NCBI RefSeq assembly: GCF_002272075.1 | Contig: NZ_NPBJ01000037.1 | Span: 1 to 64,000 of the forward strand | DNA from: Terribacillus saccharophilus | Lineage (GTDB): Bacteria > Bacillota > Bacilli > Bacillales > Amphibacillaceae | DNA length: 64,000 bases | Direction: 5' to 3' | Part shown: positions 9,271 to 18,128 of the stretch, one piece after another | Position numbering within the stretch: position 1 is the first letter of the stretch | Layout: each line of letters opens with the position of its first letter | Notes under the pieces: generated by a model | Seen by the model: the letters and a program-made list of their open reading frames with translations, nothing else | What the model was told of the DNA's origin: nothing | Databases searched by the model: none | Made by a program: the position numbers and the translations under genes

Positions 9271-9441
9271 TAATAATAATTTTTTTTGTTCTCTATGTCA
9301 AGAATGTGATTTGCAATTTAGTTTGTAAAGTTTATGTAAATTTCGAAACGCTAAAGTAAAGGAGATGTTATAGTACAAATGAATTTTTATAACCCGTTTC
9401 ACCCTCCACCAACGATTAATATATGGAAAGGAGCACTGAAT

Positions 9442-10623
9442 ATGACAAATAGTCAAAAGAAATTATCAGCTCTTCTCGAAATATTTCTTATTTCCCTCCG
9501 ATTAGGCTGTACTTCCTTCGGCGGACCTATTGCCCATCTTGGTTACTTCCAGCAGACGTATGTACGCAATAAGAAATGGCTCGATGAACAGGCGTATGCC
9601 AATATGGTAGCATTAAGTCAGTTCCTCCCAGGCCCTGCCAGCAGTCAAGTCGGTATCGGTATCGGTATTTTAAGAGGCGGTATACTCGGAGGGATCATCT
9701 CATTTATCGGGTTTACTCTGCCTTCTGTCCTTCTACTCATCTTATTCGCTCAATTCCTTGGACAAATGAATCTTGCCGATGCTGGTTGGATCCAGGGATT
9801 GAAGCTTGTAGCTGTTGCCGTTGTAGCCCATGCTGTACTTGGAATGAGTCAGAAGCTCACAGCAAATCCTATAACGAAGGGTATTGCATTAGGCGCTCTA
9901 GTACTCACGCTTTTATGGCCACATCAATTGGCACAGTTGCTAGCTATATTACTGGCAGCAGGCGCAGGATATTTTCTGCTGCACCCGAATCAGAACGATA
10001 AAGAATCCGGTCATTTAACCATTTCTATCGGCAAAAAGTCCGGCGCTATCTGCTTAAGTCTGTTTTTCCTTTTATTAGCTGGTCTGCCTATGCTGCGCGC
10101 TATAACAGATACACCGCTTCTCGCTATGGCGGACAGCTTCTACCGCGCCGGCTCGCTTGTATTCGGTGGAGGTCATGTTGTCCTTCCGCTTTTGGAGCGC
10201 GAATTTGTCCCAACCGGTTTGATCAGTCAGCAAGACTTTCTTGCAGGATACGGAGCTGCCCAGGCAGTCCCTGGACCATTATTCACATTTGCAGCTTATC
10301 TCGGAACCATGCTTTACGGCTGGCAAGGTGGTTTACTGGCAACTGCTGCTATATTCCTGCCAGCATTTCTGCTCATAATGGGAGCTCTGCCATTCTGGAC
10401 AAGCCTGCAGAAAAATAGCAGTTTCCGCAAGGCTTTTGCCGGAATTAATGCGGCAGTTGTAGGAATATTAATCAGTGCATTCTTCATCCCTATTTGGTCA
10501 TCGACCATCCACTCAGCCATTGACATTGCACTTGCTGCTGTTTTTTACAGCCTGCTGGCTTTTTGGAAAGTTCCTGCCTGGATTATTGTAATAATCGGTG
10601 CTGTTAGCGGTCTGATTTTATAG
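9442..10623 (+). CDS. chrA: Chromate transporter ChrA (CHR family, two-domain)
   Basis: 393 residues with two homologous CHR domains. Each opens with the diagnostic FGGP/FGGGH pattern: LRLGCTSFGGPIAHLGYF near residues 20-37, and GSLVFGGGHVVLPLLE in the second half. Each is followed by a QALPGP-like motif (LSQFLPGPASSQ, GAAQAVPGPLF). This is the long ChrA type, associated with chromate efflux. ATG 9442 is 8 nt after AAAGGAG; the upstream in-frame ATG at 9379 has no properly spaced ribosome site. It is divergent from lmrA. Confidence 0.9.
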   Translation: MTNSQKKLSALLEIFLISLRLGCTSFGGPIAHLGYFQQTYVRNKKWLDEQAYANMVALSQFLPGPASSQVGIGIGILRGGILGGIISFIGFTLPSVLLLILFAQFLGQMNLADAGWIQGLKLVAVAVVAHAVLGMSQKLTANPITKGIALGALVLTLLWPHQLAQLLAILLAAGAGYFLLHPNQNDKESGHLTISIGKKSGAICLSLFFLLLAGLPMLRAITDTPLLAMADSFYRAGSLVFGGGHVVLPLLEREFVPTGLISQQDFLAGYGAAQAVPGPLFTFAAYLGTMLYGWQGGLLATAAIFLPAFLLIMGALPFWTSLQKNSSFRKAFAGINAAVVGILISAFFIPIWSSTIHSAIDIALAAVFYSLLAFWKVPAWIIVIIGAVSGLIL

Positions 10624-10714
10624 TATCTTCAAATACTCAAAAAACAAAATCGATTCATTTTTATATTTTTGGTCGTCACTGCAGAATAGCACACCTATGC
10701 CCAAAACGCGCATA

Positions 10715-10754
10715 AGAAGAAGCCTGATACCCTAAAGGATATCAGGCTTCTTCT
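10715..10754. terminator. Hairpin between chrA and the convergent MFS gene
   Basis: A 15-bp stem (10715-10729 with 10740-10754) encloses the MFS stop codon. The T tracts on either side are poor (TTCTTCT), so it is a probable but not textbook terminator for both transcripts. Confidence 0.6.
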
Positions 10755-11943
10755 CTACTAATGTTCTTTTGCTGATTATGACTAATAGGACCGTCAGCGA
10801 CAGCATAATCAGACACCCAGTCTGAACTGCTGCTGCTACATTCGTCAGCTGATTTATTCCAGCCAAAACTGCTGTCATCCCGATAATTAGAATCGCTTCT
10901 ATTGATTGATACATACTAAGCATGCGACCCATTTGCTCAACTGGAATATGCTCCTGTATATAGGTTACATATCCAGCGTTTGCAAAAGCCAGCGCACCGG
11001 ATAAGATGAATACACCTGCACTTGCTGAGAGAAAGTTTTGAGAAAAAGCAAACAGCACATACCCTAAGGCTCCACCAGCTGCCCCATAAGCAAGCAGCTG
11101 AATGGAACGAAAATGGCGACTTACGATAGTCAACAGTAAAGAACCTGAAACAAAGCCAACTCCAGCAATACTTACAAGCAATCCATAAGCAGGTTTTGAT
11201 AATCCGATCGCCTCTGAAGAGAAAGCAACTTCCATGGAATCAACAGCTGCAGTCATAACAGTGATACAACTGAACACCAGAAGCAATAGAGTCAGCATAA
11301 CAAACTTTTTACTGAAAGCTGTAACAAGACGCCAGTCTTCTCTCCAGATTTTCAGCCATTTTTCCTCCGAACTTTGTTCCAAGACAACTTTTACAGATGG
11401 CAAAGCGATGCAAATAATAACTGCTGCCAGTAACAACACTATATTAGCACCCAATGCAATCTCAACAGATCCTGCACCAACTAAAATCCCTGCAGCCGCC
11501 GGACCTAATACAAAGCCGCTGCCATCCGCAATGGCACGATAGGAATTGAATTTCTGCCAGTGCCGCTTATGGATTAACCCAGTGATATACGGCAAACTTG
11601 CAGGCTCAAAGATGGCGCCTGCAGCTGCTACGAAGAAAACAAGCACATAAATTTGCCATAGGGAAGTGGCGATGATCATCCCGGCTATACCGAAAATCCT
11701 TATAGCGTATAATAGAATCATCAGCTTCCGATTATCCAGCCGATCAATAATACTGCCCGCCCAGCTGTTCATCAGCAGCCCAGCTGCCGGCTTAATCATA
11801 TAGAGAATTGCAACAGCTGCTGCAGCTTGATCTGCCTGCTCATATACCTTCAAATTCAAAGCAATCAAATACAGCCAATCCCCACAGGATGCACATGCAA
11901 TTGCGATAAGCATTCCGATAGCACGAATACGGTATTTCTTCAC
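10732..11943 (-). CDS. MFS transporter (12-helix) under T-box control
   Basis: About 403 residues with twelve hydrophobic segments and the MFS loop 2-3 motif in the form GSIIDRLDNRKLM, resembling the MefA-like/enterobactin-exporter group. The substrate is not evident from the protein. A full T-box leader sits directly upstream, so expression is expected to respond to an uncharged tRNA, which argues for an amino acid or amino acid-derived substrate. Start: GTG 11943 has GAGGGG at 7 nt. ATG 11949 is only 1-2 nt from that site and is less likely. Confidence 0.82.
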   Translation of the reverse strand: MKKYRIRAIGMLIAIACASCGDWLYLIALNLKVYEQADQAAAAVAILYMIKPAAGLLMNSWAGSIIDRLDNRKLMILLYAIRIFGIAGMIIATSLWQIYVLVFFVAAAGAIFEPASLPYITGLIHKRHWQKFNSYRAIADGSGFVLGPAAAGILVGAGSVEIALGANIVLLLAAVIICIALPSVKVVLEQSSEEKWLKIWREDWRLVTAFSKKFVMLTLLLLVFSCITVMTAAVDSMEVAFSSEAIGLSKPAYGLLVSIAGVGFVSGSLLLTIVSRHFRSIQLLAYGAAGGALGYVLFAFSQNFLSASAGVFILSGALAFANAGYVTYIQEHIPVEQMGRMLSMYQSIEAILIIGMTAVLAGINQLTNVAAAVQTGCLIMLSLTVLLVIISKRTLVEKKPDIL

Positions 11944-11974
11944 CTTCATTCCCCTCTCTGTTTGAAGTGAAGCA

Positions 11975-12260
11975 AATAAAAAAATCCCACCCCCAAGATT
12001 GTCATCTTAGGGGCGAGATTCCGTCGCGGTGCCACCCTAGCTTCCCCGGCAGGTCACCCAGCCAGGCTCAAAAAGTACACGCATTGCTGCGTAGACCCTT
12101 GTGCTGTAACGGGCACTTTCCCGGTCTGCCATCATCCTTATCCGGCAGACAGCTCTGCGGTTTGTTCCAGCTGAGCTCCTTCACCCTTTTCAGCATTGCA
12201 GGGATTCTCTGTAGAGGGAGCTTACATTACTGTACTATTCCGCTTCATCGCCTGTAAATT
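11975..12260 (-). promoter_or_regulatory. T-box riboswitch leader
   Basis: The minus strand carries the invariant T-box AGGGTGGCACCGCG (12038-12025), then a long terminator (stem within 11984-12019, seven U at 11983-11977). Upstream is a Stem I with the AGTA of the specifier loop, an AG bulge region and a distal loop. The 3' side of the specifier loop is GGAACAAA (12168-12161) between helices CAG/CTG and GCGG/CCGC. Loop spacing favours CAA (Gln); AAC (Asn) or AAA (Lys) also fit. The antiterminator bulge UGGC calls for a tRNA ending GCCA, which supports Gln or Asn over Lys. Confidence 0.92.
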
Positions 12261-12266
12261 TTTTCT

Positions 12267-12295
12267 ATAATATCATGAAAGAGGCTACTGTACAA
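12267..12295 (-). promoter_or_regulatory. SigA-type promoter of the T-box transcript
   Basis: On the minus strand TTGTAC (12295-12290), a 17-nt spacer and TATTAT (12272-12267). The -35 lies within the last codons of the upstream K+ channel gene, so the T-box transcript starts about 25 nt beyond that gene's stop. Confidence 0.75.
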
Positions 12296-13319
12296 TACGT
12301 TGTGAGAATTTTTCGTAAGCTTCATCGCTCGCTATGATATACAGCCGGTCTTCGGGCCGAAGGAAGGTTTCCCTTTTTGCGAGGTAGTTCATGTCTTGAT
12401 TTATACAAAGCAGAACCACCCCCTCTTTTGTCAAAGCTTCTTGTGCATCTTGATATGTTCTCCAGACAGGGTCAGGTTGTATCTCATAAATATTCGCACC
12501 GTACTGTTTGCTCAACAGCTGACGGAAGAGATTGGATGTTCCCGGTGCCATTACAGCCTTCGCCATCAGAAGGGAAACAGAATCATTGGATAGAATAAAA
12601 TCATCAATGGATATATGCTCAAATTTAGGTATGTGTGTTTCATTATTGATTTCTACAACAGTATGTATATTAGTATTTTCTTTCTTGGAAAGCCCTTCGA
12701 CCGCTGAAGCTATCAAGAGGGTCTTGGCATCTGCCAGTAGTGTAGATTCCAATTCAGGATCAGAGAATACAGCGACGCGTGCAGCTTCCAGAAGATTCGC
12801 GTGAATCAAAGTTGCTTCATCTGAAGGGTCTCCTTGTACAAACGCAACTTGTTCGTGATCGAATGGATGCTCTTTCGTATCATCGACAATGACAATATAG
12901 GCATCTTTTTCACTTGCCAGCACTTCCTCGATAGATCTTCTAACCTTTTTTGACCAGCCGATGTAAATATAATGCCCCTTCTTTTTGATCATCAATTTCC
13001 CCTCCCTTTGCATGCGCTTATATGCTGAGGCACCGTCCACGATCTTCCCGATCAATACACCGATTACACCGATACCAAACAGAAACAGAAAGATTCCTAG
13101 CAGCCTTCCAGGTATCGTTTCCGGATAAAAATCCCCATAACCAACTGTAGTTACAGTCGTCATCGTCCACCAAAATCCATCAAACAATGATGGAAAATTA
13201 TTTCTTTCTATTAGATGAATACCGATGGTTCCTACCAGCACGACAAGGACGGATGCTAAAGCTATTGCAAGAAAATTAAACCCTGTAACGCTCTTCCATA
13301 AACGAATGAAAAAAAGCAT
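12285..13319 (-). CDS. Potassium channel with RCK/TrkA-N domain (YugO-like)
   Basis: A 344-residue protein. The first about 105 residues form a two-helix pore module with the K+ selectivity filter TVGYGD (58-63). The remainder is a cytosolic RCK regulator with a TrkA-N Rossmann fold (IYIGWSKKV, VFVQGDPSDEATL-type segment) and a TrkA-C-like end. Domain order and length fit B. subtilis YugO (about 328 residues), the channel involved in biofilm electrical signalling. The GWS replaces the usual GxGxxG, so nucleotide binding may differ. The mstX gene found before yugO in B. subtilis is not present here. Confidence 0.87.
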   Translation of the reverse strand: MLFFIRLWKSVTGFNFLAIALASVLVVLVGTIGIHLIERNNFPSLFDGFWWTMTTVTTVGYGDFYPETIPGRLLGIFLFLFGIGVIGVLIGKIVDGASAYKRMQREGKLMIKKKGHYIYIGWSKKVRRSIEEVLASEKDAYIVIVDDTKEHPFDHEQVAFVQGDPSDEATLIHANLLEAARVAVFSDPELESTLLADAKTLLIASAVEGLSKKENTNIHTVVEINNETHIPKFEHISIDDFILSNDSVSLLMAKAVMAPGTSNLFRQLLSKQYGANIYEIQPDPVWRTYQDAQEALTKEGVVLLCINQDMNYLAKRETFLRPEDRLYIIASDEAYEKFSQRIVQ

Positions 13320-13393
13320 GGTCTCTCCTCCTAGACTTCCATTATAACTGGAAAAATAAGAGAAATGTTCAGTATCTTAGACATTTCGTAACA

Positions 13394-13427
13394 TACAAAA
13401 AAAGCACCTCCAACGGGGAGGTGCTTT
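13394..13427 (-). terminator. Terminator of the yjlC-ndh operon
   Basis: AAAGCACCTCC (13401-13411) pairs with GGAGGTGCTTT (13417-13427). The minus-strand transcript ends in seven U. Confidence 0.9.
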
Positions 13428-13435
13428 CGTTCTGC

Positions 13436-14614
13436 TTAGTAAGCTAAGCTGAATAGTCCTTTTACGTGAGTCAAGTAGCGGATGTTACTAGCTTCTTTCA
13501 TCATTGTAGCTGGAAGACCTTTCAATGGTGTTTGGTTAGCACCGATGAATGCTACAGCGTCCTTGCGGCCAAGGCTTGCAAGTGTACCGGAGTTGATCGG
13601 GCTGAAGTTTTCCATTGTTTTGCCTTCAAGATAAGCGAATAGGTTGTAACCTACTAGTTCGCCCATCTGCCAAGCGATTTGTGCTGTTGGAGGCCAAGGA
13701 CGACCATCTTCACCGAAGTATACAGCACTGTCACCGACAACAAATACATCTTGGTGGCTCTTAGACTGAAGGAAGTTGTTTACAGTCGCACGGCCGCGAT
13801 CTGTTTCCAATCCGGATTCAGCTACCATTGGAAGCGCTTGTACGCCGCCTGTCCAAACAAATGTATTCGTTTCGATTTTCTGACCATCTTTTAATTCCAC
13901 GACATTGCCTTCCACGTTCGTTACAGGCAAGCCAAGCAAGAACTCTACGCCGCGTTTTTCCAAGCTGGATTGTGCACGATCGATTAGATGCTGTGGAAGC
14001 ATTGGAAGAACCTTTGGACCAGCTTCAACGAGTTGAAGCTTGATTTCTTTTGGATCTACACCGTGAGGCAAGCAGTAAGAAGCGAGCTTGTCCGCGATTT
14101 CGCCGACTAGTTCAACACCAGTCAGACCGCCACCACCGATAAGGATTGTTGCATCTGCCGGGTTTTTAGAAGCTGCATATGCTTTAATTTTATCTTGGAT
14201 TTGGTTGAATACTTTGTTTGCATCATCTGCTGATTTCAATACAAGGCTGTTTTCTTCCAATCCAGGGATACCGAAGTAAGCAGTCTTACTTCCAAGACCT
14301 ACTACCAAAGCATCGTAAGAAAGCGTATTTCCGCCTGCAAGAACAACTTCTTTCTTGTCGACATTAAAGCCTTCTACTGTTGCTACTTTGAAGTCTACAT
14401 CCAAACCTTTCAAAAGCTTCTCTACAGGCATTGCCACTGCTTGCTCGGAAATGCTGCCTGCTGCAAGACGGTGAAGCTCAGTGATGATTTGGTGTGTAGG
14501 TGTTTTATTGATAAGCGTTACATTCGCTTGCGCTTTAGTGTAATACTTACGTACGTTTTGAGCGGCTAAGACTCCGCCATAACCGGCGCCTAAAATAACG
14601 ATATTCTTTGCCAT
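13436..14614 (-). CDS. ndh: Type II NADH dehydrogenase (Ndh)
   Basis: 392 residues, the same length as B. subtilis Ndh (YjlD). It has the FAD-binding GAGYGG near residue 8, the NADH-binding GGGGLTGVELVGEI in the middle, and the C-terminal QIAWQMGELVG that contributes to quinone and FAD contacts. It transfers electrons from NADH to menaquinone at the membrane without proton pumping. It follows yjlC by 29 bp and shares its Rex-type promoter, so transcription should rise when the NADH/NAD ratio is high. Confidence 0.93.
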   Translation of the reverse strand: MAKNIVILGAGYGGVLAAQNVRKYYTKAQANVTLINKTPTHQIITELHRLAAGSISEQAVAMPVEKLLKGLDVDFKVATVEGFNVDKKEVVLAGGNTLSYDALVVGLGSKTAYFGIPGLEENSLVLKSADDANKVFNQIQDKIKAYAASKNPADATILIGGGGLTGVELVGEIADKLASYCLPHGVDPKEIKLQLVEAGPKVLPMLPQHLIDRAQSSLEKRGVEFLLGLPVTNVEGNVVELKDGQKIETNTFVWTGGVQALPMVAESGLETDRGRATVNNFLQSKSHQDVFVVGDSAVYFGEDGRPWPPTAQIAWQMGELVGYNLFAYLEGKTMENFSPINSGTLASLGRKDAVAFIGANQTPLKGLPATMMKEASNIRYLTHVKGLFSLAY

Positions 14615-14643
14615 ACTTAATCCTCCGTCCTTACCTTAAGCTC

Positions 14644-15060
14644 TTATTTTTGTTTTTGTTTTTCTTTTTCGTTCGCAACTTCCAGATAGCTCTGAACAAA
14701 ACGGAACATCTTCTGTGCTTGTGGATCCTTCATCAGACGAAGCAAACCGAACAAACCGATTGTTTCGTTACTTGCTTCTGCGCGGTCTTTTGCTTCAATT
14801 GCAGTTTGAGCAACTGATTTCACTGAGTCTGTGACTGGGTGCAGCACTTCAGTAATAGCACCCACTGTATCGGATTTCAACACATCGTCTGTAGCTACAG
14901 CTTGCGCGAAGTCGTAAGAAGCAGTCAAAGCGTTCACAAGTTCATTGATTTTTGGAAGCTGTTCAATTAAAGAAGTCAATGATTCTTGTACTTCAGGTTT
15001 TAGCAATTGTGCAGCTAGGTCTTGTTGGCTCTGGCTAACACTTTCGTTTGTTTCTGACAT
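14644..15060 (-). CDS. yjlC: DUF1641 protein YjlC
   Basis: 138 residues, soluble, largely helical, with a polar Gln/Ser-rich N-terminus and a KEKQKQK tail. The central QLPKINELVNAL and GLFGLLRLMKDPQAQKMFRF segments are the DUF1641 pattern. It is the first gene of the ndh operon, as in B. subtilis. ATG 15060 is 7 nt after AAAGGAGAA; an upstream in-frame ATG at 15090 lacks a ribosome site. Its biochemical role is not known. DUF1641 also occurs beside formate dehydrogenases, so a redox accessory role is plausible. Confidence 0.88.
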   Translation of the reverse strand: MSETNESVSQSQQDLAAQLLKPEVQESLTSLIEQLPKINELVNALTASYDFAQAVATDDVLKSDTVGAITEVLHPVTDSVKSVAQTAIEAKDRAEASNETIGLFGLLRLMKDPQAQKMFRFVQSYLEVANEKEKQKQK

Positions 15061-15107
15061 AACGTATTCTCCTTTGCTATGGTAATGCATTATATTTATA
15101 CGTAAAC

Positions 15108-15137
15108 ATTATACTTTGTTGTGAATTTGTTCACAAC
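15108..15137 (-). promoter_or_regulatory. Promoter with overlapping Rex operator
   Basis: A perfect Rex box TTGTGAATTTGTTCACAA lies at 15119-15136. On the minus strand its first half TTGTGA (15136-15131) is also the -35, spaced 17 nt from TATAAT (15113-15108). Repressor binding would block polymerase directly. A further half-site TTCACAA is at 15144-15150. Confidence 0.92.
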
Positions 15138-15329
15138 TGTACGTTCACAATTTGCTCAAAATATCCACCTACAACTTTACTCCTACTTGGAGAACTTGTC
15201 AAAAGTTATTTCACACACGTTAATGTTTTTTTTCATTTCCTATTATATATTCGAAAATAGACATAATAAAAGCCGTGTCACTCTTCTGCTTACGTAGCTT
15301 TCCCCTATTTGAGAGAAATATTAATATTC

Positions 15330-16178
15330 TTATGCGTTCTTCCCAAAGCTCATACTTTCATAGCGACCGCGGATGACACTGTATACTCCGAACAGAATGA
15401 AACCAACAGCTACAATTGCAAGAAGCCAGCGTCCGAATGGCTGCTGTGACACTTCTGAGAGTGCACCATCCAGCCCCTTAGCTTCATCCGGATCGGATTG
15501 AATAGCAGTCATGACAAAAAAGAATCCCACTATGCCAAACACAATACCTCTGCTAATCAGACCGATACGGCCCGCATGGCGGGCAGCCCGTTTTTCGTGC
15601 TTATTCATTTCTCCTGTCTTGAATCGGTTCATAAAACTTCCCGACACCCCACTGAAAAATTCAAAGATACCGTATCCGATAATAATAAGCCCAACAGCTG
15701 CAACCAGCCATTGTCCAAAGGGATATGTAAGAAGCTTTGCTGTTAGGGATTGCTCGCTCCCTCCACCACTTCCTTGATTCGTGGCAGCAAAACGAAGCGC
15801 ATTAAATGCAATACTGGCATATATGACCGTACTGACGCCAAAGCCTATGCGAACAATAATTCCTTTTGCCCCGTTTCCTTCATTGTTCGGATCCTTGATG
15901 GCAAGTATTGCATCCCAGCATACATACCCAATTAATCCTATTCCGATCAGCCATAACAAAATATTTCCGAAGGGCATAGCTGCCAATTTTTGCAGCATAC
16001 CGCCTGTGTCGGTTGTATCTCCTCCCACATGAAGCGCAGCTAAGAGTGCCAGAACACCGATGAGGGCATAGACGATTCCCTGAGACATATACCCGATTCG
16101 TCCGAATCTTCGAATCCATGGTTTTGATTCTTCCTTAGTCTCCCTTGCTTTTCGTTTGGCTTCTTGTTTATCGGCCAT
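15330..16178 (-). CDS. DUF1206 membrane protein
   Basis: 282 residues with six membrane helices arranged as three repeats of about 75 residues. Each repeat begins with a GRIGYMSQGIVYALIG / RIGFGVSTVIYASI / GRIGLISRGIVFGIVG type helix and contains a PFGxWLL motif. That is the DUF1206 signature. The N-terminus is highly charged (about 25 residues). No function is established for the family. It stands alone, with about 270 bp between it and the ndh operon holding only the Rex promoter. Confidence 0.88.
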   Translation of the reverse strand: MADKQEAKRKARETKEESKPWIRRFGRIGYMSQGIVYALIGVLALLAALHVGGDTTDTGGMLQKLAAMPFGNILLWLIGIGLIGYVCWDAILAIKDPNNEGNGAKGIIVRIGFGVSTVIYASIAFNALRFAATNQGSGGGSEQSLTAKLLTYPFGQWLVAAVGLIIIGYGIFEFFSGVSGSFMNRFKTGEMNKHEKRAARHAGRIGLISRGIVFGIVGFFFVMTAIQSDPDEAKGLDGALSEVSQQPFGRWLLAIVAVGFILFGVYSVIRGRYESMSFGKNA

Positions 16179-16311
16179 AATCGTCTTCCTCTCCTGTTTT
16201 AAGAGCTATACCCAAGCTATGTATATGAGAAACCAGAAAAATAGGATAGGCAAGCTACCCTTGCACAGATGCCTACATACGATGAAGGAGAAGCAAGAAG
16301 GGAGAATGATG

Positions 16312-16779
16312 ATGTATAACGAAAATGATGATAAACAAGAACAGCAACGACAAATTCAATTTCCAGGCGGACCTGGTTTTGGCGGTCCTGGTGGCCCCGG
16401 CGGACCTGGCTCAGGCGGTCCCGGTTTCGGTGGTCCTGGATTTGGGGGCGGGCAGGGCGGCTTTCCAGGCGGACCTCCTCCAGGAAGCGGCGGACAGCAG
16501 GGGCAATTCGGACCTCCCGGACCTCCTCCATCTCAAATTCCACAGCTGCAGTCAGTAGGCGCAGGTGGCCCTTCTACCTTTGCTGTAGATCCGGGTGGAA
16601 TCCGTTTCTGTCTTTTCCGATACACTTACATGCAGCTTGAAAACGGGCAGCGCTTCTGGTACTATCCAGTATTTGTCGGTCGCACTTCCATTGCCGGCTT
16701 CCGTTGGCGCCCACAGCAGTTCCGCTGGCAGTATTTTGGCATCGACCTCAGACGTGTTGCGGCATTTAGCTGCTTCTAG
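16312..16779 (+). CDS. Gly/Pro-rich collagen-like protein with conserved C-terminal domain
   Basis: 155 residues. After a short charged start comes about 65 residues of Gly-Pro-Gly repeats (GGPGFGGPG units), then a compact aromatic-rich domain of about 65 residues (FCLFRYTYMQL, FWYYPVFVGRTSIAGFRW, FGIDLRRVAAFSCF). There is no signal peptide or membrane segment. I recall similar proteins in other bacilli, sometimes mislabelled transporters. The C-terminal part looks like a surface or spore-coat type module, but that is inference. Of three consecutive ATGs the third (16312) has correct spacing to AGGGAG. Confidence 0.75.
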   Translation: MYNENDDKQEQQRQIQFPGGPGFGGPGGPGGPGSGGPGFGGPGFGGGQGGFPGGPPPGSGGQQGQFGPPGPPPSQIPQLQSVGAGGPSTFAVDPGGIRFCLFRYTYMQLENGQRFWYYPVFVGRTSIAGFRWRPQQFRWQYFGIDLRRVAAFSCF

Positions 16780-16787
16780 GCACTAAT

Positions 16788-16819
16788 AAAAAGGCCTTCT
16801 CAGAAGAAGGCCTTTTTTT
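16788..16819. terminator. Bidirectional terminator
   Basis: AAAAAGGCCTTCT (16788-16800) pairs with AGAAGGCCTTTTT (16805-16817), with A and T tracts on both sides. It ends both the Gly-rich gene (+) and the TRAP transporter genes (-). Confidence 0.92.
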
Positions 16820-18128
16820 ATTTATCCAGTACACCCATAAGTTCTGGCAGCCACAAACTAAGAGCTGGGATATAGGCAACAGCTAGAAAAGCAAGAATGA
16901 CTGGGATATAGAAGAGCAAGAGCGGTTTGGTAACTTGTTCGATTGTAACGTTCCCTACTTTAGCCCCTATAAAGAGCACTGTTCCAACTGGCGGTGTAAT
17001 TGTGCCAATTGCAAGACCCATGGACATAATCATTCCGAAATGGACAGGGTGAACACCTATCTCCAAAGCAATCGGCAGGAGTATCGGCGTAAAGATAAGC
17101 AAAGCTGGCGCAATATCCATGAATGTACCGACAAGCAACAGCAAAAGCACCATAATTAGTATTAAAATCATCGGACTATCACTGAGTTGGAGTATCCCTG
17201 AACTAACTAGCTGTGGCAGTTTGGAATAAGATAGTATCCAAGACATTGCTGAGGAAGCACCAATAAGCAATAAGATGACGCCTGAAAAAATGACTGTATC
17301 TCGAAGTATTACAGGTACATCCTTCCACTTTAAGCTTCGATACAACAAACATAGTACCACTGCATAGAGAATGGCGACAGCCGCTCCTTCCGTTGCTGTG
17401 AACACACCGAGTGATATTCCTCCGATAACAACGACAATAAGCAAAAGACTAGGAATTGCATCTAATATCACTTTAGCTGCCTGAGTAAAGCGGATTGGTT
17501 CAGAAACCGCATAACCTTTGCGTTTCGCGATGATATAAGCTGTAATCATGATCAAAACTGCCATAAGTATACCAGGCAGGTAACCCGCAATGAACAAAGC
17601 CCCGATTGAGGTACCCCCACTAAGGACTGAATAAATGATCGGGGTGCCGCTTGGAGGGATAATTAATCCTGCCGGGGCAGATGCGACATTTACAGCTGCC
17701 GAGTATGTAGGGTCGTATCCCTCTTTTTTCTGTAAGGGAGACATGATTTTACCCATGGTTGCTGCAGAAGCTATAGCAGAGCCGGACAAGGCTCCGAACA
17801 ATGTGTTACCAATAACATTTGTGTGAGCCAAGGAGCCTGGCAGTCGCCCCGCCAGTAGCTTTGCAAAGTTGATCAGCCGTTGCGCGATTCCACCTGTATT
17901 CATGATACTGCCTGCTAATGTGAAGAAAATCAGCGACAGCAGCACGAAGCTGTCAATCCCGGTAACGAACTGCTGCGAGACAACAATCAAGATTTCATCA
18001 AAAGGGAGCAGCATCATTCCTGCAATCAAAGTTGACAAGCCAATACTGATGGCGATTGGAACACCGAAGAAAATGAGCAGGAAGAAAAGCGCGAACAGAA
18101 CGATCCCTGCAAAAACGATACTTGTCAT
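16818..18128 (-). CDS. dctM: TRAP transporter large permease DctM
   Basis: 436 residues with about 12 helices. It has the DctM signatures FFTLAGSIMNTGGIAQRLI and the GNTLFGALSGSAIASAATMG membrane loop. It is the channel subunit of a Na+-driven tripartite transporter for organic acids or sugar acids. Its start ATG 18128 overlaps the dctQ stop by 4 nt (ATGA), so the two are translationally coupled. It is the last gene of the island, ending in the shared terminator at 16.8 kb. Confidence 0.93.
   Translation of the reverse strand: MTSIVFAGIVLFALFFLLIFFGVPIAISIGLSTLIAGMMLLPFDEILIVVSQQFVTGIDSFVLLSLIFFTLAGSIMNTGGIAQRLINFAKLLAGRLPGSLAHTNVIGNTLFGALSGSAIASAATMGKIMSPLQKKEGYDPTYSAAVNVASAPAGLIIPPSGTPIIYSVLSGGTSIGALFIAGYLPGILMAVLIMITAYIIAKRKGYAVSEPIRFTQAAKVILDAIPSLLLIVVVIGGISLGVFTATEGAAVAILYAVVLCLLYRSLKWKDVPVILRDTVIFSGVILLLIGASSAMSWILSYSKLPQLVSSGILQLSDSPMILILIMVLLLLLVGTFMDIAPALLIFTPILLPIALEIGVHPVHFGMIMSMGLAIGTITPPVGTVLFIGAKVGNVTIEQVTKPLLLFYIPVILAFLAVAYIPALSLWLPELMGVLDK

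Noticed and set aside
11967..12257. 96-codon plus-strand frame in the gap before the MFS gene
   Set aside because: It is exactly antisense to the T-box leader; the conserved RNA elements explain the region.
16366..16530. Regularly repeated GGCGGACCTGG-like units, CRISPR- or VNTR-like at first sight
   Set aside because: The repeats follow the reading frame and encode Gly-Pro-Gly units; there are no spacers.
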